Shown here piece after piece: positions 42,086 to 53,700 of a stretch of 64,000 nucleotides of DNA. A program made the translations under genes and the position numbers. Numbering within the stretch: position 1 is the first letter of the stretch; every line of letters starts with the position of its first letter. Source of the DNA: Streptomyces caelestis (GTDB lineage Bacteria > Actinomycetota > Actinomycetes > Streptomycetales > Streptomycetaceae); contig NZ_LGCN01000240.1 of the NCBI RefSeq assembly GCF_001279005.1, positions 1 to 64,000 on the forward strand, read 5' to 3'. The notes under the pieces are model-generated. The model searched no databases and was not told where the DNA came from. It worked only from the letters and a program-made list of their open reading frames with translations.

Positions 42086-42964
42086 TCAGGCCTGCGGGCG
42101 GGTGCCCTCGACGGCCACCCGGCGGCCGTAGCGGGTGTGCGGGAAGTAGTCCCAGACGGCGTGGTGCTGCACACAGCGGTTGTCCCAGAGGACCAGGGTC
42201 CGCGGCTGCCAGCGCACCCGGCAGTGCAGCAGCGGAGTCCGGGCGATGTGGGCGTAGAGCAGTTGCAGCAGCGCGTCGCTCTCGGCCCGGGACAGCTGTG
42301 CGATGTGGGACGTGTAGGGGGCGTTGACGAAGAGGAGCTTGCGGCCGGTGTCGGGGTGGCGGGTCACGACCGGGTGCTCGTTGCGCGGGACGTCGTACTC
42401 CGGCGGCGGTGTCCGGCCGGCGGCCGTCCAGGGCAGGGCGCCGTCGTGGATCGCGGTCAGGCCGTCGAGGAAGGTCCGCATGGCCGGGGAGAGCAGCTCG
42501 TAGGCGAGGTGCATGTTGGCGAACATGGTGTCGCCGCCGCTCCCGCCCGCGGGGACCGTGGTGATGTGCAGCGTGGAGCCGAGGGAGGGCTCGGCGTCGG
42601 CGGTGCCGTCGGCGTGCCAGCCGTTGCCCGCCACCATCCGCGACTCCCCGGTGGCCTTGATCTCCAGAACGTACGGGTCGGAGTCCTCGGCGGCGAGCGC
42701 CACGGGGTGCAGTGGCCCGAAGAGGCCGGCGAACCGCTTGTGCTGTTCGGCGGTGATGTCCTGGTCACGGAAGACCAGGACATGGTGGTTCAGGAAGGCC
42801 TGCTTGACCTCCTTCTCCTGCTGGGGTGTCAGCTTCCGGGCCAGGTCCAGGCCGGACACCTCGGCGCCCAGCAGCGGGGTGATCGGGTCGACCGAGAGGG
42901 TGTCGTAGGGCTCGGCCGGTCGGGTGGTCAGGCGTTCGACGGCCTGCAGTGCGTACTCCTCCAT
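42086..42964 (-). CDS. TauD/TfdA-family Fe(II)/2-oxoglutarate dioxygenase
   Basis: 292 aa. Fe ligands: WHADG (His117, Asp119) and distal His in WDNRCVQHHAVWDY near residue 267; the Arg pair after it (YGRRV) would hold 2-oxoglutarate. PLLGAEVSGLDL at the N-terminus is the TauD hallmark. GGAGG lies 5 nt before the ATG. In NRPS clusters this family hydroxylates amino acids (for example SyrP-type beta-hydroxylation), desaturates, or, as ScoE, forms isonitriles. Which reaction applies cannot be read from the sequence. Downstream of the SGNH gene, same direction, with a 59-bp gap. Confidence 0.87.
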   Translation of the reverse strand: MEEYALQAVERLTTRPAEPYDTLSVDPITPLLGAEVSGLDLARKLTPQQEKEVKQAFLNHHVLVFRDQDITAEQHKRFAGLFGPLHPVALAAEDSDPYVLEIKATGESRMVAGNGWHADGTADAEPSLGSTLHITTVPAGGSGGDTMFANMHLAYELLSPAMRTFLDGLTAIHDGALPWTAAGRTPPPEYDVPRNEHPVVTRHPDTGRKLLFVNAPYTSHIAQLSRAESDALLQLLYAHIARTPLLHCRVRWQPRTLVLWDNRCVQHHAVWDYFPHTRYGRRVAVEGTRPQA

Positions 42965-43023
42965 GGAGACCTCCGTGGGACGGGCGGGTGGGGCGGGGAC
43001 GGGCCGGACGTGCGGATCCGCGG

Positions 43024-43719
43024 TCACAGTCCGCGGTCGAGGAGTTCGGCCACCAGCAGGCGGCCGAAGGCGAGGTTGCCGTGGATGGTGTCGTCGGCCC
43101 GGCAGAAGGCGTCGCGCTGGAGCCCGGAGCGGTCGGTGACACGGTCGCGCAGGTCGACGGTCTCGACGCCCCGCGCGGTCAGTTCGCCGTGGAGGACCTC
43201 CTGGGCGGCGAAGAAGACCCGCGGGTCGGACATGCCGGGGACGCGCTGGGGCGGCATCAGGGCCACCACGCGCAGGCCGAGGCCGACCGCGTGCTCGTAG
43301 AACGCGAGCGCGCCGCGCGCCATGGCCCGTACCAGGTCGGCGAACAGGCCGCTGCGCAGGAAGCCGGCCGGGTAGGCGCCCAGCGGGTCGCGGTGGACCG
43401 TCCAGTTCTCCCGGGTGGCCACCGTGTGCGCGGCGAGGCCGAAGGTGCACACGAGCGGCACCGTCAGCCGGTCCAGTGCCGGGACGCCGAGGGCGTCGAG
43501 GAACTCCCGGTACAGGCGCTGCGCCTCGGGGTCGTGGAAGACGACGTCGCCGCCGTCGGCGTCGGAGAACGGGCCCAGGAAGTCCCGGCCCGAACCCATC
43601 GGCCCGCCCTGGAAGGGCAGGTGGGCGGCCTGGGCCGCCCTCCCGACGCACGCCGCGTGGGAGTCACCCAGCAGGAGGAATCGCGCCGGGGCCGTAGTAG
43701 TCGAGTACGGCGTCGTCAC
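43024..43719 (-). CDS. SGNH/GDSL-like hydrolase family protein
   Basis: 231 aa. ARFLLLGDSHAACVGRA near the N-terminus carries the nucleophile block (GDSH in place of GDSL/GDSI), and near the C-terminus RADDTIHGNLAFGRLLV supplies a candidate Asp/His pair. SGNH proteins are esterases, lipases or O-acyltransferases. The start lies inside the upstream GSCFA gene with a 56-bp overlap, so the two are tightly coupled and may act together. No signal peptide is seen, suggesting a cytoplasmic role in tailoring the NRPS/PKS product. No biochemical role can be assigned. Confidence 0.72.
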   Translation of the reverse strand: MTTPYSTTTAPARFLLLGDSHAACVGRAAQAAHLPFQGGPMGSGRDFLGPFSDADGGDVVFHDPEAQRLYREFLDALGVPALDRLTVPLVCTFGLAAHTVATRENWTVHRDPLGAYPAGFLRSGLFADLVRAMARGALAFYEHAVGLGLRVVALMPPQRVPGMSDPRVFFAAQEVLHGELTARGVETVDLRDRVTDRSGLQRDAFCRADDTIHGNLAFGRLLVAELLDRGL

Positions 43720-44734
43720 ACCAGTGGTCCTCTCCGCCGGCGACGGGGGTGGAAGGGCGGGCCGGTTCCGTCCGGGACGTCCGGCCGTGCAGGGCGTCGA
43801 AGAAGTGCCGCATCACGAAGGCCACTCCGTCGGCGCTGACGGTGCGCAGGTTGGGCTCGTAGAAGGCCGCCCGGTAGGGGAAGCCGGTGACGATCTCGTA
43901 CGACGGGAAGTAGTCGACGTGGTCGAGTTCGTCGGCGAGCTGTCCGGCCGCCGCGCGCAGTACGGACTTGGAGTGGGTCGTGGCGACCAGGGCGTGCCGT
44001 CCGGTGGCGGTCGCCGTCAACGGTACGGGGGAGACCGTCAGGACGGTCCGCAGCCGCGGGTTGAGGGAGCGGGCCAGCGCGAGGGCTTCCGTCAGGTCGT
44101 GGTGCACCTCGATCGCCGTAGGGGTGTGCAGGACGTGCCGACCGGGGTCGAAGGCGCCCCGGGCGGTGCCCGGGCACATCGGCAGGACGGTGCCGTGGGC
44201 GGTGTCCCGCCAGGCCTCGGTCAGCCCGAGGGTGAAGACGAGCACGTCGGCCGTCTCAAGGGCGGTGCGCACCGCGCCCAGGGTGGTCTCCCGGGACGCC
44301 AGCAGCTCGTCGGGGGACGGGAAACCCCCGGGTTCGAGGGTGGGGCGGTACGGATCGTGGCAGCGCCCCTCCTCGTCGCGCCAGACCTCCGGGGGCGGCC
44401 GCTCCACGCCGAGGGCCCAGGCGAACCACTGTCTCAGCGCGGCCGCGGTGTGGACGTTGCCGGTGCGGAAGGAGAAGCGGCCGTAGCCGCGCGCCTCGCG
44501 CCCGGTCCGGTCCAGTCCGGGGGGAGCGGGTTCGGCGTCGTACCAGTGCATGCCCTCGGCGAGGAGGGCGGGGCCGATGTGCCGGGCGAAACAGGAGCCC
44601 GCCGTGACGACGGGGTCGTCCTGGCCGATCGTGAACTTCGGTGCCCACAGCTCGCCGATGTCCGCGGGATCGGGTTCGGCGACGGCCGTGCGCCAGAAGG
44701 ATCTGGCGGGCAGGCGCGTGTAGGGATGCTCCAC
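43664..44734 (-). CDS. GSCFA domain protein
   Basis: 356 aa. TAGSCFARHIGPALLAEG near residue 40 is the signature that names the GSCFA family, a branch of the SGNH hydrolases, with the Ser in GSCFA as the presumed nucleophile; FTLGLTEAWRD and TVSPVPLTAT are the later conserved blocks. GTG 44734 chosen because GAAGGAG lies about 10 nt upstream. In related families these proteins act on polysaccharide O-acyl groups; in an NRPS operon an acyl transfer or hydrolysis on the product is plausible. It follows the large NRPS/PKS gene by 29 bp. Confidence 0.82.
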   Translation of the reverse strand: MEHPYTRLPARSFWRTAVAEPDPADIGELWAPKFTIGQDDPVVTAGSCFARHIGPALLAEGMHWYDAEPAPPGLDRTGREARGYGRFSFRTGNVHTAAALRQWFAWALGVERPPPEVWRDEEGRCHDPYRPTLEPGGFPSPDELLASRETTLGAVRTALETADVLVFTLGLTEAWRDTAHGTVLPMCPGTARGAFDPGRHVLHTPTAIEVHHDLTEALALARSLNPRLRTVLTVSPVPLTATATGRHALVATTHSKSVLRAAAGQLADELDHVDYFPSYEIVTGFPYRAAFYEPNLRTVSADGVAFVMRHFFDALHGRTSRTEPARPSTPVAGGEDHWCDDAVLDYYGPGAIPPAG

Positions 44735-44763
44735 GGTGGGTCTCTCCTTCGAAGCCGCCGGGA

Positions 44764-47700
44764 TCAGTGGAGGGGGGCGGGGAACGGGCGTCCGTCGCCC
44801 TGGGGTGCGGGCGGCCCGGTGGGCCCACGCGCCCCTTCGCGGGCGTCGGGCCGGTGGTCGGCCGGGGCACGACGGGCGAGGTCCTCCTCGATGGCGGCGG
44901 CGACGGCCCGGACGTGAGGTGGGGCGACGAGCGCGTAGTGGTCCGCGTCCACGTGCAGGACACGCGGGGGCGTCGGCAGATGGGGCTCCCAGTCGGTCGC
45001 CGCGGCCGGCCCGGGCGCGAGGGAGGTCACGTCCCAAACGGGCCGCCCGGCGAGCCAGACGGTCGCCGGGGTGTCGGTCAGCCGGGGCAGCCGGTGCCCG
45101 GCCATGGCGGCCAGATTGGCCCGGCAGCACCGGGCGAGGCGCTCGGCGTAGTCCCGTCCCCGCTCGGACAGCCCACCGGTGCGGTTGCCGCTCAGTTCGC
45201 GCGCGAAGACGGCGTCCACCTGACGGTCGTCGTAGGCGGCGGCAGCCGCTCCGGCGGCCGGCGGCGGCGGGTCGAGCAGGTAGAGGCCGTGCACAGGACG
45301 GCCGGCCCGCTCGGCGACGGACGCCATCGACAGGGCCGTCCACGCTCCGAACGACCATCCCGCCAGGCTCAGCCGCCGGCCGGGATCCGGGAACGTGGCG
45401 CGGACGGCCTCCAGGTACCGCCCGGCGCGGTCGGAGATCGAACGGGCGGGCCCCCCGGGGGCGCGCAGCGCCGGATCGGCGATCAGGCACACCGTCAGCC
45501 GCTCGTCCAGCGCCGACACCAGCGGCCGGTAGGCCTGGATGTCGCCGCCGACGGGGTGGAGCAGGCAGAGCACGTCGTGAGCGTCGCCGCGCTGCCACAC
45601 GTCGACCTCCACCTCGGCGCCGTCGGCCGGGAAGCGGCGGGCGGCCGCTCCGAGGTGGCCGAGGATCTCGGTGAGGCTGACGCGGTGGCTGAGCCGGGAC
45701 AGGTCGAGGTCGGCGCCGTAACGCCGCTTCACCTCGTCCACGAGTTCCAGCAGGGTCAGTGAGTCCGCGCCGAGGTCGTACAGGGACGCCTCGGGGTCGA
45801 GGCCGGCGACGCCGAGCAGTTCGCACACGGCGGCGGTCAGTTCGGCCGCGAGGTCCGCCGGGGCCTCGTCCGCGGCCGGGGGGAGGTGCCCGGACGCCGG
45901 GGTTCCGGCGCCCCCGCCGTGCGGGGGGCCGCCGTGCGCCCCGGAGGCGGCGCGCGCCGGCTCGTAGAAGCGCCGCGCCTCCTCCAGCGGCGTGGTGCTC
46001 ACCATCAGGTGGGGCAGTCGCAGGCTCAGGGCCTGCTCGAAAACCTGCACGCCCTCCTCGGGGGCGAGGGCGACGGCCAGGTGCCGCTGGTGCCGGGCGT
46101 CCCGGCTCAGCGCGCCCTGCGCCATGCCGACCTCCCGCCAGGCGTCCCAGCCGATGCCGCACCGAACGGTGCGGCCGGTGTCGCCGTCGGGCAGGTAGTG
46201 GGCGAAGGCGTCCAGCAGGCCGTTGGCCGCCGCGTAGTCGAACTGACCGACACCGCCGAGCAGGGCCGCCATGGACGAGCAGTGGACGACGTGGTCGGGA
46301 CCGTGGCGGGCGATCAGCCGCTCGACCAGCAGGGCGCCGCGCAGCTTGGCCGCCGTCGCCCTCCCAGCGGCGGCGGGATCCCGCCGCACCAGCAGCGCCC
46401 CGGCGGCCGTACCGGCCGCGTGCACGATGCCGGCGAGTCCGTGCAGGTGGGGTGCGAGGCGTTCCTCGATGCGGTCGAGGTCCTCGTCGGCGAGGTCCGC
46501 CTCCACCACGCTCACCCGTTCGGCCCACGGTCGCAGTGCCGTCGGCGGGACGGCCCGGCGGGCCATCAGGACGACGCGGTTGTCCGGTTCGCGCAGCAGG
46601 CGCGCGGCGACGCTGGTGCCGATGCCTCCGGTGCCGCCCAGGATCAGGTGGGTGCCGACGGCCGTCGGCCACTGCCCGCCGCCGTCGTCGGCGGGCGGCG
46701 CGGCGACGGGCTGCGCCTGGCGGTACCACCAGTAGCCGTCACGCAGAGCGACCACCCGCTGGGTGAGCGTGTCGTCGAGCAGCAGGCCGGACAGGTGGGG
46801 CACCCAGGCGGCCGGGTCCGCTCCGGGGAGATCGGCCCAGCGGAAGGCCAGCCGTAGTTCCTGCCGGGGGATCTCGACCGCCGCGGCGAGCAGACCGGCC
46901 TCCGGCCGCCGGACGGCCCCGATGACGGGCTGCGCCCCCTGGGAGAGCAGCCACACCCGCGGCCGCCGTTCGTCCGGGACGTCCGCCAGGGCCCGGCACA
47001 GCGCGGCGACCGTGTCGAGGCAGGCCCGGCGTGCGGTCTCGAGCGAGCGTTCGCCGACCTCGCCGTCGATCGCCAGGGGAAGGGCGTGCAGCCAGTCGAC
47101 GCCGTGCGTTCCGGACGTCGTGGTGACGTCGGCCAGGACGGCGGCGAGCTGCGCGGCGTCGGCGGGGTCCGCGTCGTAGCGGTCGCCGCTGTGGCGCTCG
47201 AGGGCCTTTCCGGCCCGCACCCGCACCACCCGGGCGTAGTGCCGCTCCAGACCCCGCCAGGCGGCCGGGCCGGTCTCCGGCGCGGCGACCACCACGACGG
47301 TGCGCCCGGCGTCGGCCGTGCCGGTACGGGCCCTGCGCAGTCGCGCCCACTGCAGCTGGTGCAGCCACCGGTCCGCGGGGAGTCGCCCGGGGTCTTCCGG
47401 GGCGGGGCCGAAAGGGGCCGGGGGCGGCGGTGCCGCGGCGCGCGGGAAGTCGTACTCGGCCAGGTCGAACGCGGGCGGCGGGAAGTTCCACGGCGCCTGC
47501 GCCGGGCCGGCCGGCCAGACGAGGGCGTGCCCCGCCGTCCATGCCTCGGCGAGTTCCCGCGCGTCGCCGCCCGGTGCCGGCACACGTCTCTCCGGCACCG
47601 GAGGAAGCGCCGGTGCCGGCGCGTCCGCCGGGTCGAGGGAGCGCAGCCAGGACACCGCGGCCACCGCGTCGGGGCAGACCGCCGCCGCCCGGTGGGCGAG

Positions 47701-50700
47701 CGTGGGGCGGCCCGCCTGGAGGTGCCGCAGAACCTGGGGATAGCTTTCCGGACGGGCGTCGAGGTAGTCGGCGATGCGGCGGGCGTCCGCGCGCAGGGCG
47801 GCCGGTGAGCTGCTGGACAGCACCAGGCAGGGCACGGGGCCGGGCCTCTCGTACGGGTCCCGGACCGCAGGGTCGTCCGGCTTCTCCAGCAGCAGGTGCG
47901 CGTTGGTGCCGCCGATGCCGAAACTGCTCACCGCGGCGACGCGCGGTGTGCCGTCGGGCCACGGTTCGGCCGCGGTCGGTATCCGGAACGGCCCGTCCTC
48001 GATCTCCGGGTTGAGGCGGTCGAAGTCCACTGTCGGCGGGACGATGCCGTGGTGCACGGCGAGTACCGCCCGCACCAGCCCCACCACGCCCGCGGCCGCG
48101 CCGAGGTGCCCGAGCTGGCTCTTGGCGGACGACAGCGCGAGCCGCGCGTCGTCGGGCAGGTCGTAGGCCTGGCGGAGTGCGGTGGCCTCCACCGGGTCGC
48201 CGAGCCGGGTGCCGGTGCCGTGCGCCTCCACGTAGCCGACCTCCGTGGCGACGCGGCCGCTGCGGCGCAGCGCGGTGCGCAGCGCGGCCCGCTGCCCGGC
48301 CGGCGAGGGGGCGCTGTAACCCGGTTTGGCGGAGCCGTCGTTGTTGAGGCCGGAGCCGGTGAGAACCGCGTACACGGTGTCCCCCTCACGGCGGGCCGCG
48401 GCGAGCGGTTTGAGGACGACGACGCCCACCCCGCTGGCTCCGACGGTGCCGGCCGCGTCCGCGCTGAAGGGTCGGCAGTGGCCGTCCGGCGAGAAGATGT
48501 GCTGCGGCCGGTAGGTGTAGCCGTCGGTGAGGTCGGGGTCGACGAGGACGCCGCCGGCGAGCATCACGTCGGCGTCGCCCTGGCGCAGCAGTCCGGCGGC
48601 GACGTGCACGCCGACGAGGGAGCTGGAGCACGCCGACTGCACGGTGAACGCGGGCCCGGTCAGACCGAGGTGGTAGGCGGCCTTGGTGGCGAGGAAGTCC
48701 TTCTCGTGGTGCAGGGCCAGCCGGAAGGAGTCCGGCAGCGCCGCCGGGTCGGCTTCGCGCAGCACGGCCTGGAAGTACGTGTTCTCACCGCAGGCGGCCA
48801 CCAGGCCCGTACGGCGCAGGTCGGGAGCGGCGATACCGGCGTGCGCCAGCGCCTGCGCACAGGCCATGAGCAGGTGACGCTGTTGCGGGTCCATCAGCCT
48901 GGCTTCCTGGGGGCTGATGGTGAAGCGTCCGGGGTCGAAGGCCAGTGGCCCGTCCAGCTGGCTGCGGGCTCCCACGCGGCCGCCGGCCGCCGGGAAGTGT
49001 TCGATGCCCCGCCCCCCGGAGGTGACCAGGTCCCAGAAGGCGGCCAGGTCGGTGGCGCCGGGGAGCCGTACGGCCATGCCCACGACGGCGATCGGCTCGT
49101 CGGCGGGCCCTGCGGCGCCGGCGTGCGCGCCGGTACGGGGTGCGTCGTCGGCGGGGAACGTCACGTCCGCGGGCGGGTCGTCGGACGGGGCGGGGCCGCG
49201 GTGCGCGCGGTTGGTGCGGGAGGGGCCGTCAGTCCCTGACGCGGTCGGCTCCGTCGGCCGGGAGGCGCACCGGTCCTCCACGAGGCGCGCCAGTTCCCGG
49301 ATCGTGCCCCGTTCGAAGAGGTCGGGCACGGTGAAGGGCAGGTCGCTCTCACGGGCGCAGCGCAGGTGGAACCGCATCAGGTCCAGGCTCGTGGCCCCGG
49401 CGTCGAAGTACCGCCGGTCCACCGCGACGGCCTTGCCGGTCGCCTCCTCGAACAGCGCGGCCAGGCGGCCCTCCAGCGCCGACGCCGCCGGTGCCGCGGC
49501 GAGCGGCGTCCGCAGGTCGTACCCGGCGGCGGTGGGCGCGGCCCGGCGGTCCAGCTTGCCGCTCGGGGTGCGGGGCAGGGAGGTCAGCCTGCGGAACCGG
49601 CCGACGCGTACGTAGGAGGGGAGCAGGCCGGACAGGTGACGGGCCAGGTCCGCGGGGTCGGGGTCCTCGGCGTCCCGGTACTGCAGGCACGCCACCAGCG
49701 CGCCGTCGGCCGCGGCGACGACCGCGTTCGTGACACCGGGGTACTGCAGCAGGGCGGCCTCGACCTGGCCCAGTTCCAGCCGGTGTCCGCTCACCTTGAC
49801 CTGGCCGTCCTCGCGGCCCGCGTAGTGCAGCAGCCCCCGCGTGTCGAAGCGGGCGAGATCGCCGCTGCGGTAGAGCACGCCCAGCTCCGGGTCGTCGGTG
49901 AAACGGGTGCGGTTGAGGCCGGCGTCGCCCAGGTAGCAGCGCGTCGCCATGGGGCCGCCGATCAGCAGCCGGCCCGTCACTCCGGGCGGGACGGGGAGTC
50001 CGCCGTCGTCGACCACCCGCAGTACGGCGCCCGCGACCGGCCGGCCGATGGCCGGCCGCAGCGGCCAGGCGGCGGGGTCGCCCTCCAGGCACAGACCGGA
50101 GACGACGTGGGTCTCGGTGGGGCCGTAGTGGTTGAACAGCCGGGCTCCGTCCAGTCCGGCGAACCAACGGCGGATGGCGTCGGTGCACACCAACTGCTCG
50201 CCGGCGGTGATCACTTCGCGCAGCCGGGACGGGTAACGGCCGGTGCGCGCACCGTGTTCGGCGAGCAGTTGCAGGGCCACGTACGGCAGGAAGACGCGCT
50301 CCGCTCCCCCGCTTTCCAACTGCTCCAGCAGTGCGGGCACGTCCTGCCGCCAGTCGGGCCGCACCAGGCGCAGCAGGCCGCCGGAGCAGAGGGTGGTGAA
50401 GATCTCCTGGAAGGAGACGTCGAAGGACAGCATCGAGAACTGCTGCGTGACGGCGGCACGGTCCAGGCCGCCGTCGGTGCGCTGCCAGGTCAGCAGGTTG
50501 CAGAGGGTCCGGTCGGAGACCTGGACGCCTTTGGGAGTGCCGGTGGAGCCCGAGGTGAACAGGGTGTACAGCGGGCGCAGGGCCCGGTGCGGCGGAGTGG
50601 CGGGCACCCGGCCGGGAGCAGGGGCTCCGGCAAGGGTGACCGGATGCCGCGGCAGGCCGGGCGGCGCGAGCGCGTCGAGTGCCCCGGCCCGGCCGGGGGC

Positions 50701-53700
50701 GACCAGGACGCACACCGGGTCGGCCTGCACGAGGACGTGCCGCAGCAGGGAGGGCGGGTAGGACGGGTCCAGGGGAACGACGGTCAGGTTGAGGCGGGCC
50801 GCGGCCAGGAGGGCCACCACGTGCTCGGCCGAGGGCTCCAGGTACAGGGCGGCCGCGGCCGGCGCCTCGGGGTCGGCGGGCAGGCGGGGGCGCAGTTCGG
50901 CGGCGAGGGCCGCGGCCCTCGCGTCGAGTTCGGCGTAGGTGAGCGTCGCCCGCCCGCCGGTGACGGCCGGGGCGTCGGGAGTGCGTCGCACCTGTCGGGC
51001 GAAGCCTTCGGCGACGGTGGTGAAGTCGGGTGTCCTCGCGGCTCCCCGGCCGGGGTCGGGGAGGGCGTGGCGGTAGGGGGCGACCAGGTCGCGCAGGGTG
51101 ACGCCGGCTTCGTCGATGAGCCGGTCCAGGGCCTCGCGGAAGAGGCGGGCCGCGGCCTCGGCGCGGTCGGCGCCGAAGTCGTCCCGGTACTCCCACAGGC
51201 AGTCGAAGCCGGCCTCGTGCTCCACCACGGACAGGGTCAGCGCGCACTTGGCGCCCAGCGGCCGGGGGTGTTCCGGCCGGACGGAGCAGCCGGGCAGCCG
51301 CAGCGCCGAGAACTCGGTGTTCTCCAGGACGAACAGGAAGTCGAACAGGGGGCCGCCGTCGCGGAAGGGATGGTCGGCGAGGACGTCGGCCAGGGCGACC
51401 TCCTGCCCGTCCAGCACGGCGCGGGCCGTGCCGGAGTGCCTCTCCAGCAGTGAGCGCAGTGAGCCGTCCGGGTCCGTCGCCAGGGGCAGCAGGACCGTGT
51501 TGGCGAACATGCCGACCACGTCGTCGAACTCGGGCCGGGACCGGTTCGCCACCGGGGCGGCGACGAGCGGACGGCTCTGGCCGGTGACGCCGTACACGCT
51601 CCAGGCGAACGCGGCCAGCAGCACCTGGAACCTGGTCAGGCCGAGCCGCGCGGCGAGCCGGTCCAGTGCGCCGCGGCGGACCAGGTCGATCGGGGTGCGC
51701 AGCAGGCGGGCCGTGCGCGGCGCGGGCGCGCCGTCCGCCTCCGGGGCGGGTGAGGAAGGACCGGCCTCGTCGTAGTGGGCGCGCAGGCGGGCCCGGCGGC
51801 GCCGATAGGCGGGGCTGTCGTGCCATGTCCGCTGCCAGTGGGCGAGGTCCAGGGTGGTGACGGCCGGTGACCGCGGTGCGGTCGCCGGGCGGCCGTCCAC
51901 CGCGGCGGCGTAGTCGGCGGCGAGGTCGCGGAAGAGGATGCCGAGCGACCAGCCGTCGACGGCGACGTGGTGCAGGTGGAGCAGGATCAGTCCGCCGCCG
52001 TCGTGCGGCAGCCAGGCCGCCCGCAGCAGGCGGCCCCGGCCCAGGTCGAAGGCGGGCGCGTAGAAACGCTCGGCGGCCGTCTTGGGATCCTCGCCGTCGC
52101 GGGCTCCGACCGGCCGCCACGGGTCGTAGGGGTCGCCCACCTGCTGCGTGAGGCCTTGTGGCGTGGGCACGAGCCGGGTCCGCAGTGCCGGGTGCCGCTC
52201 CACCAGCCGGCGCAGCGCGCCGCGCAGGGCTTCCGGGTCGACGGCGCCGTCGACCCGGAAGGCGAGCGGGACGTCGTAGGACCGGTCCGCGGGGTCCCGC
52301 CTGTGCATCAGCCACAGGCGTTCCTGTTCGCCGGTGGCGGGCGCGGCCGACGCGCGGGTGACGGGTACCGGCGGATGTTCGCCGGCTGTGGCGTCCGGGG
52401 CGAGGAGGGCGTCGGCGAGGGCGGCGAAGTCGGCGCGCAGGACCAGCTCCTGCGGCAGGTCGACGGCGAACCGCCGCAGGGCCTCGAAACGGAAGCGCAG
52501 GGCCTTCAGCGAGTCGCCGCCGCTGGGTATCCAGCGGTCGCCGGGTCGGAGACCGGTGACCGCGAGCACCTCCTCCGCGAGGTCCAGGACACGCCGCCGG
52601 CCGGCGTCGACGTGCACGTCGTCGCGGTGTTCACCGCGCCAGGGGGCGCGGGCGGCGTCCAGGAGGGCGGAGCGGTCCACCTTGCCGTTGGCGTTCAGGG
52701 GCAGTTCGCCGACCAGGTGGGTGTGGTGGGGCCGCATGTACGACGGCAGGGAGGCGGCGAGGTGCCGGTCGTAGGCGTCGTAGGAGAGGTTCTCGCCCGG
52801 CGTGAGGAAAGCCAGCAGTTCGTTGCGGCCGGCGTCGTCGCGGCGGGTGCACACGTACGCCTGGCGGACGGCGGGCAGCGCCAGGATCTGGCGCTCCACC
52901 TCTCCGGGTTCGATGCGGAAGCCCCGCACCTTGACCTGCCGGTCGGCGCGGCCGACGTAGCTCACCAGGCCGTCGGCGTCCTGCCGGACCAGGTCGCCGG
53001 TGCGGTACCAGCGGTGTTCGCCGCCCCCGCCGTGCGGCAGCCGCACGAAGCGCCGCCCGGTCTCCGCGGGCAGGTTGCGGTAGCCCCGTGCCAGGGCCGG
53101 TCCGGACAGCAGCAGTTCGGCGACCTCTCCCGGTTCCGCGGTGCGTCCGTCCTCGGTGCGCAGCAGCACGCCGGTGCCGGGCAGCGGGGTGCCGATGGGC
53201 ACCGTGTCGCCGTCGAAGTCCCGGGGGACGGCGTGGCACAGGGCGAACGTGGTCGCCTCGGTCGGTCCGTAGGCGTTGTGCAGGACGGTGCGGGAGCCGG
53301 GGTTGTCCGCGTACCAGCGGCGGACGACGCGCGCGTTGAGCTGTTCGCCCCCGAGGAGCACCTGGCCGGTGCGGGAGAAGCAGTCGGGGACCTTTTCCAC
53401 GACGGCGTTGAACAGGGCGACCGTGACGAACAGCGTGTCGATGCGGCGCTCGTGCAGCGCGGCGGCGAGCCGGTCGGGGCTGCCGGCCTCTTCCTCGTCG
53501 AGGACGACGCAGGTGCCGCCGGTGAGCAGCGGGGTCCAGACCTCGAAGCTGAGCGCGTCGAACGCGGGATTGGACAGGCAGCCGTAGCGGCGGCCCGGCC
53601 CCAGTTCGATGTAGCCGGGCGCGGCCAGGCGCAGAACGCCGTCGTCGGTGACTTCGACGCCCTTGGGCCGGCCGGTGGTGCCGGAGGTGTAGAAGACGAA

